From Nitrospirota bacterium (GTDB lineage Bacteria > JACPQY01): 26,970 nucleotides of DNA. Position numbers and translations under genes: made by a program. Of the stretch, positions 20,942 to 26,970 are shown one piece after another. Below the pieces are notes generated by a model. That model worked only from the letters and a program-made list of their open reading frames with translations. It did not search any database and was not told the origin of the DNA. The stretch lies in the NCBI GenBank assembly GCA_016180645.1, contig JACPAV010000044.1:1-26970 (forward strand), in the 5' to 3' direction. Position 1 is the first letter of the stretch; each line of letters starts with the position of its first letter.

Positions 20942-22153
20942 ATGGCTAAGTTTGCTTGGGAGGGCCGTACCGTGCAAGGGCAGATGACGACGGGCTCCAT
21001 GGAAGCACCGAGCGCGGAAGTGGCCCGCGATCTGCTCGGCCGTCGCCGCATCGAAGTGACCAAGATCACGGCGGAAGAGTCGGCATTCGCCGCGCTGAAG
21101 AACATCAAGTTGTTCCAAGGGTCGGTTACGGGGAAGGATCTCGCCGTTTTTACCCGCCAGATTTCCACCATGATCGACGCGGGCGTTCCCATCCTGCAAG
21201 CCTTGGAAATCATGGGCGCCCAGACGCCAAACAAGTATTTCCGGGGCGTGATCACGGCGGTCAAGGCCGACGTTTCCGCGGGTGCGACGTTTGCGCAGTC
21301 GCTGAAGAGGCATCCACGCGTGTTCGACCACCTCTACGTGAACCTCGTGGCATCCGGCGAGCAGAGCGGCGCGCTGCCCACCGTGCTCACTCGGCTGGCC
21401 ATACAGATCGAAAAAATGGTGAAACTGAAGAGCATGGTGAAGAAGGCCATGATGTATCCGGCCGTGGTGGTCTTCGTGGCCGTGGGCGTGATGACCCTGA
21501 TGCTCGTGTACGTGATCCCGAAATTCGAAGGGATTTTCGAGGGACTGGGCGGTAAGCTGCCCCCGTTGACACAGGCGGTGATCGGATTGAGCCATTTCCT
21601 GATCGACCATTTCGTGCTCTTTGGAGCGGCCGCGGGAGGCGCCGTCTTTGCTTTCATCCTCGGCCTCCGCAACGAAAAGTTCCGGAAAGAGGTGCACAGG
21701 ATTCTTTTGCGGATGCCGATCTTCGGCACAATCATCAGGAAAATCGCATTGGCCCGCTTTGCACGGACGCTCGGCACGATGGTGACCGGCGGGCTTCCCA
21801 TCATGGACTCCCTTGAAATCGTGTCGAAGGCGTCCGGCAACCTCATCGTTCAGGCCTCCGTGATGAAATTAAGGGATGAATTGTCCAAAGGGAAGACCCT
21901 CTCGGAGCCGATGTTCAAGGACAAGTTGTTCCCGCCGATGGTGGCGCAAATGGTCCAGGTGGGGGAGAACACGGGCCAACTCGAAAGCATGTTGGGAAAG
22001 ATCGCGGACTACTACGAGGAAGAGGTGGACGTGACCGTGGCCGGTCTCACGAGCATTTTGGAGCCGCTTCTGATCGTGTTTCTCGGGGCAACGGTGGGCG
22101 TGATCATCGTGGCCATGTACCTGCCGATTTTCAAGATCGGCGAACTGGTGTAA
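20942..22153 (+). CDS. pilC: Type IV pilus inner-membrane platform protein PilC
   Basis: 403 residues, 3 bp after pilT, full length for the family. It has two T2SSF domains (about 65-190 and 268-390), each followed by hydrophobic segments (about 170-190, 218-240 and 370-395). Visible signatures are FTRQISTMIDAGVPILQAL and FARTLGTMVTGGLPIMDSLE, and MVQVGENTGQLESML near the end. PilC sits in the inner membrane and couples the ATPases to pilin assembly. No pilin or alignment (PilMNOPQ) genes are in the window. Confidence 0.96.
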   Translation: MAKFAWEGRTVQGQMTTGSMEAPSAEVARDLLGRRRIEVTKITAEESAFAALKNIKLFQGSVTGKDLAVFTRQISTMIDAGVPILQALEIMGAQTPNKYFRGVITAVKADVSAGATFAQSLKRHPRVFDHLYVNLVASGEQSGALPTVLTRLAIQIEKMVKLKSMVKKAMMYPAVVVFVAVGVMTLMLVYVIPKFEGIFEGLGGKLPPLTQAVIGLSHFLIDHFVLFGAAAGGAVFAFILGLRNEKFRKEVHRILLRMPIFGTIIRKIALARFARTLGTMVTGGLPIMDSLEIVSKASGNLIVQASVMKLRDELSKGKTLSEPMFKDKLFPPMVAQMVQVGENTGQLESMLGKIADYYEEEVDVTVAGLTSILEPLLIVFLGATVGVIIVAMYLPIFKIGELV

Positions 22154-22178
22154 GACAGGCGCAAGGAAGGAGTACCGC

Positions 22179-22349
22179 ATGGCATTGGATCCGAAACTTC
22201 TGGAGATTCTGGCGTGCCCGAAATGCAAGGGCGACATCCATCTCACGAAAGAGGGAGATGGCCTCATCTGCGACAAGTGCAAGCTGAAGTACGCCGTCAA
22301 GGACGATATCCCCATCATGCTGATCGACGAAGCCACGCCGATCAAGTAG
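22179..22349 (+). CDS. Trm112-like small zinc-ribbon protein
   Basis: 56 residues, MALDPKLLEILACPKCKGDI at the start, with a second CDKC pair at about 33-36 and the ending KDDIPIMLIDEA. This is the Trm112/YcaR (UPF0434) pattern. Two CxxC pairs should bind zinc. Eukaryotic and archaeal Trm112 activates methyltransferases; the bacterial partner is not known. A strong GGAAGGAG lies 7 nt before the ATG, and it follows pilC by 25 bp, probably in the same transcript. Confidence 0.92.
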   Translation: MALDPKLLEILACPKCKGDIHLTKEGDGLICDKCKLKYAVKDDIPIMLIDEATPIK

Positions 22350-22475
22350 GGCCTCTCCCGCAGCCTGACCCGATAAGACGTCAATCTCAATCCGCCTGAG
22401 CGTTCGGCCTGCCGCGTGCTCACGTTGTGACGAAAAGACTTGACATTTGGCGGGCGATTTGCGAAACAGCCCTTC
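22350..22475 (+). other. Short gap before the giant plus-strand gene
   Basis: Holds TTGACA at 22440-22445, a possible -35 element, and a perfect inverted repeat CCCTTC-GT-GAAGGG at 22470-22483 that spans the GTG start of the next gene. No intrinsic terminator for the pilus set is visible. Confidence 0.4.
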
Positions 22476-25400
22476 GTGAAGGGATACAGGGGAATTCAAA
22501 TCCGATTCGCGCCGCCGGCAGCCGTGCTTTTTCTGGTCTCGTCGCTTCAGGCCGGCATCGGCGGTCCCGGGTTTGGCACGGCCTCTAACACACACAAAGA
22601 TATTCACGCGGACCCCGACGCCCCTGAAAAGCTCCTGATCGTCTCCGTCTCGGACGCCCCCGATCCATTCTCTCCGAATGGAGATGGAAGATACGATCAG
22701 AACTCGATCACCGTCGACGGCACCGTCCGCCCGATCGACGGCCTGAAGGCGCAGGGCGAGTCCCACAAGGAATTCTTCTTCCGCGTCGAAGCTCGCATCC
22801 TCGATCCATTAGCCGGCCGGGTCGTCCGCAACCTCTCCGCCGATTTCCATGTCATTGCGAGCGGAGCGAAGCAATCTCGTTCCGCCGTCTCTGCCTCTGC
22901 AACATGGGACGGCAAGAGCAACTCCGGCCAAACCCTCCCCGACGGCACGTACCCCTACACCGTCGCCTCCTCCTACGTCCGCGTGGACTCCAAGACCGGC
23001 AAGGAGAAGTTGATCGATTCCGTGACGACCGATGGCGGCACGATCACCATCGACACCACTCCACCCACCTTCACCGCCCTTTCACCCGAAAACGGATTCG
23101 TCAGCCCCGTTCCATCAGTTCAGATCACCGGAACTCTCTCCGAGAAGTCCACCCTCACAATCAATTCCCAGTCCGTCACTCTTCCACTTGATCACTCGTT
23201 CACTTTTGACACTTCCCTCGCTCACGGAGCGAACATTCTCACTCTTCTCGCCGAGGACGCCGCCGGCAACCGAACCATGCGCACCCTCACGATCATCTTC
23301 GACAACATCCCGCCGACCATCCAGATCCTCCGCCCCGCGCCGGATGCTTACGTCAACTCCGCAACGCCCGTCATCGAAGTCACCTACCACGACCCCGAAC
23401 CCTCCTCCGGCCTGGACCTCGCCACTCTGTCGGTCTTGGTGGATGGACATTCCATCGTCCCCGGGGACTCGTCCTCCGCAGATGACCCCATGACGACGTT
23501 CCTCTCCATCTCCACATTCCTTTCCGACGGCCCCCACGCCCTCACCGCCTCCATCTCGGACCGCGCCCGCAACGGCGGCGACGCCGAACCCGTCTCCTTC
23601 ACCGTCGACACCATCCCCCCCGTCCTATCCCTCTTTGATCCAGCCTCAGGACTGAGGACTCGGAACCCAGCACTTTTGGTTCGCGGCGCCGTGAACGAGC
23701 CGGGAGAAGTATTCGTGAACGGCGTGCCCGTTCCGCTCCAGCCCGTGGTGGCCGAGCCGATCTCTGTCGTCCCCGGCTTTACCGATCCCCCGTACCTGAA
23801 CTACGCCCCGGAGCGGGACCTGAGCGAGACCTTCGACGAGGGCATCCCCGGCGACTGGTTCCGCGGCCATACGGCCGGCAGCGGGGGCGTCATGGCGGCC
23901 CAGGATGGGCAGGTCCTGTTTGACACGGGGCTTCAGCCGGTCGGGAGCGAGGGCAACAGCCTGGCGATGACGCCGGGCATGATGCAGCCGTTCGACACCT
24001 CCCAGGGGTTCACCGTTTCGGTCGATTTTGCGCTCGATGCCTTGCAGGGCACCGGCTTCTTCGGACTCCGCTTGGGCGATGCGACGGAACTCTCACCGGG
24101 CCGGATGAGCGAGTTCGGCTTCCGAGTCGAAACCTCCTCTCCCGCGCCGGAGGCGGGGGAAAACCCGTTGTCTTCCTGGGTCGAGGGTGTGTGGCTGCGG
24201 GCGGTCACATCGGAGGGGCGGATTTCCGAACAGAGCGATTCCTCCCTGTCCTTCTTTCCCGGCACGACCTACCGGTTCGAGATGGTCTATGACCCCGCCG
24301 GCGCCACCTTGTCCGGTCGGGTCTCCGACCCGACGCGGCTTCTCTTTGACCGCACGATCGAAGGCTTTCGAGCGAACTACCCCGTGAGCGTGGCTGTCCA
24401 AGTGGCGACGCAGGTCTTGGACGCCGGGTCAAGCGGCGGGTGGCTTCAGGCGGACAGCCGGGTGGCGGTGCGGATGGACAACCTGATCGGCGTGAACCTG
24501 AAGCTCCCCGAGGCGTACCTCATGAGCAACTCGCCCCTTCGGATCGGCGAGACGAACTACAAGGAGATTCCCGGCCCGGCGGGGGTGCTGCCGCTGCCCG
24601 GAACGGTCTTTCTTCGGGAAGCCGCGCTCTCTCCGGAGTCGCTGGGACTCGTGACGGGCGACCGCGCCCGGGTTCCGGCGGACGTCGATCGGGACGTGAA
24701 CGCGGCGCTGCTCTCCACGAGCTTCGGGCCGAGGGTGACGGTGTATACGCATCTGGATCGATCCGGCTTCGAGGCGTTTCTCCATGCTGCCCTGGACCCC
24801 CAGGCGACGATCGACGCCTTCTTCCCCGCGTTCAAGTCCCACGGCGCGGGAAAGAGCTACACGTGGACGCTTCCGTCGCGCGGCTCCGGCCCGCCGGGCC
24901 CGCTCACGTTCACCACGCCCGTCGGTCTGGCGGAGGGTCCCAACCTCATCACCGTCACCGCCACCGACCTCGCCGGGAACGACTCCCTCCCCGTCTCCCG
25001 CGCCGTCACGCTGGACACCCAGCCCCCCCAGATCGTCTTGAACTTCCCCGCCTCGGGCCTCCGCACTCGCGACTCCACCATCCCCGTTCGGGTTTCCTAT
25101 CTCGACTCCGGCGTAGGGGTCGACTTGTCGACCCTCATGATTTCCCTCGATGGCGTCAATGTTACGCCGCTCTTCGTCGCCCCCGACTTCGTGGAATTCC
25201 AGCTCACGCCACTGGATGGGAACCACACCCTCCTCGCCTCCATCCGCGACCGGGCCGGCAACTCAGCCGTCTCCGCCCCCGTCTCCTTTTTCGTCGACTC
25301 CACCCCGCCCGTTCTCACCCTCCACAGTCCCCAAGATGGCCAAATCTTCTCCACCGGCGAAGTCCTCGTGGAGGGCGAAGCGTTCGACATTTCTCCGATG

Positions 25401-26970
25401 TTCGCCACCCTCTCCCTCAACGGCGTGCCCGGCATCGTCGATTCCCCCACCCCGAACGGCCATTCGTCCTTCACGCTCCCGCTTGTGGACGGCCGGTACA
25501 CCCTCGAAATCGCCGTCCGCGACGATCTGGGCAACCGGTCGGTAGTATCCGCTTCCTTTGAGGTGGATACATTTCCGCCCTACATTGGCATTGTCTACCC
25601 GCCCGACGGATTCGAATCGAACCAAACCGAGTTCGCCATCGTGGTGGCCTACATCGACGAGACGGAGGGAGGGGGAGTGGACCTTTCGTCCCTCCAGATC
25701 ACGATGGATGGGGTGGATTTCACGCCGTTGTTCCCCACGGACCTTTCCAGTGTCATCATTATTGATCCGATCGCGGAGGGCGCACACACGGTCCATGCCT
25801 CCGTCCGCGATAGGGCGGGAAGCTACGCCCAAGCCACTCCCGTATCCTTCTTGATCGACCGCACCCCACCCGTCGTCGTGATCGACCAGCCGGCGCCGGG
25901 TTCGGTCCGCGAAACGGACGAGGTTTTCGTGCGGGTGGGCTACTCGGACGTCCTGACCGGCGTCGATCCCGGCAGCCTTCAGGTTGTTCTTGATGGCCGG
26001 GAGGTGACCCCAGCGGAGCGGGGTGGGGCGGAAACATCGTTCACGACCCATGTGGCCCCCGGAACGCACACATTGGAGGTCTCGATTATGGATCGGGTCG
26101 GCAATCCCGCCGAAGCGGATCCAGTGGTCTTCATCGCCGACTTCCCCGCGTGCGACTTCGCTTCACCTCCCACGTTCGGTGCTCCGGAGAGGAGTGGCGG
26201 GGCCGGCCGTGGCGCGATCAGGGCGGCCCCGGCCTCGTTGGGAGCCGGAGCTCCCTGCGAGCGGCTGAAACATATGGCCGTCATCCGCAATCACCGTCCC
26301 GAGGAGGGGGGCCTCCTGCCGGTCATGGTCATTCCCTTCGACGATGTCCGATCCGTTCGGGCCGTATGGCGTACAACGGAGCCCGACTCATCCATTCTGG
26401 CCACCGAAATGGCGTGGGGCGGAGGTGATCACGAAATGGCCATCCCAGTTTCAGAAGGGTCCTATCTCGTGGAGATGATCGTTGAGACGGAAGCGTGCCT
26501 GGAACACTCCCCTCCCTCGTGGGTCAATGTAGACGATCCCGCCGCATGGAGTTCGGCGCAGGAACTGCCTCGTTCCGTCGTGAAGAAAACGAGACCGGAT
26601 CTCGCCGGAAGGGCCCCCGTGAGGAAGATGGCGGGGCAGGACATGCCGCCCATTATCGGGGAACATGTATCGACTTCGAATGATTCCGTGTGGACGCGGT
26701 GCGCGACCAATAACGGTCCATTGCGCTGCGAAACTTGTACCGTGAATGACCGTCAAGAATTGTCAGAGGCGATTCCATCATGGTCATATTGCTACAGATT
26801 CGAACAGAAATGCACGACGAACGACGGGTCCGATTGCAACTGGTTGTACAGCAAATTCTACTCGTGCGACTCGATGGGATCTTGCGATTGGGTGGAGTCC
26901 GGCTGTGGAACGGCCGACATCGAGAAGTGTATTGGCGGCTTCGAGTACCAAGGAGAGGGCTTCGGTCGGT
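22476..26970 (+). CDS. Giant secreted Ig-like repeat protein (C-terminus off window)
   Basis: Open for 1498 codons to the right edge. I chose the GTG at 22476, which gives a signal peptide (FAPPAAVLFLVSSLQA). TTGACA at 22440 lies at the same distance as in pilB but the -10 is poor, and a TTG at 22440 is an alternative start. Residues about 60-175 resemble a FlgD/CHU-type module (DPFSPNGDGR...WDGKSNSGQTLPDGTYPYTV). Several Ig-like modules follow, repeating patterns such as GVDLSSL, LDGVNVTPLF, HTLLASIRDRAGN and TPP. One module (residues about 390-840) is split by about 370 residues resembling a ConA/LamG-like sandwich. Residues about 1226-1498 are a Cys-rich region I do not recognise. Cell-surface adhesion is plausible but not shown. 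A short interspersed repeat lies in frame at 22851. Confidence 0.85.
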   Translation, partial: MKGYRGIQIRFAPPAAVLFLVSSLQAGIGGPGFGTASNTHKDIHADPDAPEKLLIVSVSDAPDPFSPNGDGRYDQNSITVDGTVRPIDGLKAQGESHKEFFFRVEARILDPLAGRVVRNLSADFHVIASGAKQSRSAVSASATWDGKSNSGQTLPDGTYPYTVASSYVRVDSKTGKEKLIDSVTTDGGTITIDTTPPTFTALSPENGFVSPVPSVQITGTLSEKSTLTINSQSVTLPLDHSFTFDTSLAHGANILTLLAEDAAGNRTMRTLTIIFDNIPPTIQILRPAPDAYVNSATPVIEVTYHDPEPSSGLDLATLSVLVDGHSIVPGDSSSADDPMTTFLSISTFLSDGPHALTASISDRARNGGDAEPVSFTVDTIPPVLSLFDPASGLRTRNPALLVRGAVNEPGEVFVNGVPVPLQPVVAEPISVVPGFTDPPYLNYAPERDLSETFDEGIPGDWFRGHTAGSGGVMAAQDGQVLFDTGLQPVGSEGNSLAMTPGMMQPFDTSQGFTVSVDFALDALQGTGFFGLRLGDATELSPGRMSEFGFRVETSSPAPEAGENPLSSWVEGVWLRAVTSEGRISEQSDSSLSFFPGTTYRFEMVYDPAGATLSGRVSDPTRLLFDRTIEGFRANYPVSVAVQVATQVLDAGSSGGWLQADSRVAVRMDNLIGVNLKLPEAYLMSNSPLRIGETNYKEIPGPAGVLPLPGTVFLREAALSPESLGLVTGDRARVPADVDRDVNAALLSTSFGPRVTVYTHLDRSGFEAFLHAALDPQATIDAFFPAFKSHGAGKSYTWTLPSRGSGPPGPLTFTTPVGLAEGPNLITVTATDLAGNDSLPVSRAVTLDTQPPQIVLNFPASGLRTRDSTIPVRVSYLDSGVGVDLSTLMISLDGVNVTPLFVAPDFVEFQLTPLDGNHTLLASIRDRAGNSAVSAPVSFFVDSTPPVLTLHSPQDGQIFSTGEVLVEGEAFDISPMFATLSLNGVPGIVDSPTPNGHSSFTLPLVDGRYTLEIAVRDDLGNRSVVSASFEVDTFPPYIGIVYPPDGFESNQTEFAIVVAYIDETEGGGVDLSSLQITMDGVDFTPLFPTDLSSVIIIDPIAEGAHTVHASVRDRAGSYAQATPVSFLIDRTPPVVVIDQPAPGSVRETDEVFVRVGYSDVLTGVDPGSLQVVLDGREVTPAERGGAETSFTTHVAPGTHTLEVSIMDRVGNPAEADPVVFIADFPACDFASPPTFGAPERSGGAGRGAIRAAPASLGAGAPCERLKHMAVIRNHRPEEGGLLPVMVIPFDDVRSVRAVWRTTEPDSSILATEMAWGGGDHEMAIPVSEGSYLVEMIVETEACLEHSPPSWVNVDDPAAWSSAQELPRSVVKKTRPDLAGRAPVRKMAGQDMPPIIGEHVSTSNDSVWTRCATNNGPLRCETCTVNDRQELSEAIPSWSYCYRFEQKCTTNDGSDCNWLYSKFYSCDSMGSCDWVESGCGTADIEKCIGGFEYQGEGFGR
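22851..22880. repeat. In-frame interspersed repeat encoding HVIASGAKQSRS
   Basis: GTCATTGCGAGCGGAGCGAA followed by GCAATCTCG is one end of the same family as 3731-3844, here on the plus strand. It interrupts the FlgD/CHU-type module just before SATWDGKSNSG without breaking the frame. Confidence 0.75.

Noticed and set aside
19784-21697. Open frame of about 637 codons antisense to pilT and pilC
   Set aside because: Same reason: shadow of two conserved pilus genes, with His/Arg-rich low-complexity composition. Similar shadows at 14015-15253 and 18254-19474 were dropped too.

Overview
The window is GC-rich chromosomal DNA of a Gram-negative bacterium. The evidence for an outer membrane is an OmpA-type protein, two lipoprotein signal peptides and a type IV pilus motor set. 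The mix of genes (7TMR-DISM-like histidine kinase, AarF/UbiB kinase, GAF-GGDEF protein, very large Ig-like/NHL surface proteins) resembles deltaproteobacterial or candidate-phylum genomes, but no marker here fixes the lineage. Several classes of short palindromic repeats are scattered through it.

Layout. 2-5959 (minus) is one uninterrupted reading frame of at least 1986 codons, running off the left edge: a lipoprotein with an unrecognised N-terminal region, seven Cys-containing Ig-like modules, an FN3-like module and NHL repeats. It overlaps by 4 bp the end of an OmpA-domain outer-membrane protein (5956-7500, minus). 7501-7963 is non-coding and carries a promoter and an interrupted repeat. 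7964-11318 (minus) is a compact overlapping set: NarL-type response regulator, 7TMR-DISM-like histidine kinase and RsmI. Divergent from it are an AarF/UbiB kinase and a GAF-GAF-GGDEF diguanylate cyclase (11392-15241, plus). 15242-16275 is a tRNA region: tRNA-Lys(TTT), tRNA-Glu(TTC) and tRNA-Ser(TGA), plus truncated 5' copies of the Lys and Ser tRNAs. 16276-18022 (minus) holds a lipoprotein and a NudL-type Nudix hydrolase. 18143-22349 (plus) is pilB-pilT-pilC followed by a 56-residue Trm112-like protein. From 22476 to the right edge (plus) runs a second giant secreted Ig-like protein with a Cys-rich C-terminal region, also incomplete.

The most unusual feature is in the giant minus-strand lipoprotein gene. 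At least twelve palindromic or short interspersed repeats of several unrelated families lie inside its coding sequence, and every one keeps the frame open. The main group begins GTAG, ends CTAC and contains two hairpins, which is the architecture of paired REP elements (REPIN/BIME). Five of the seven Ig-like modules carry a repeat in the same loop, and a second loop is also hit repeatedly. One repeat sits in the n-region of the signal peptide, and a 45-bp sub-unit is expanded to 2, 3 and 4 copies. This looks like a REPIN counterpart of the in-frame palindromic elements of Rickettsia.

Other points: three genes (rsmI, nudL, pilB) have a -10 hexamer 7-9 nt before the ATG and no Shine-Dalgarno, suggesting leaderless transcripts. 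The PilB N-terminus resembles the c-di-GMP-binding MshEN motif, and a diguanylate cyclase with an I-site is encoded nearby.
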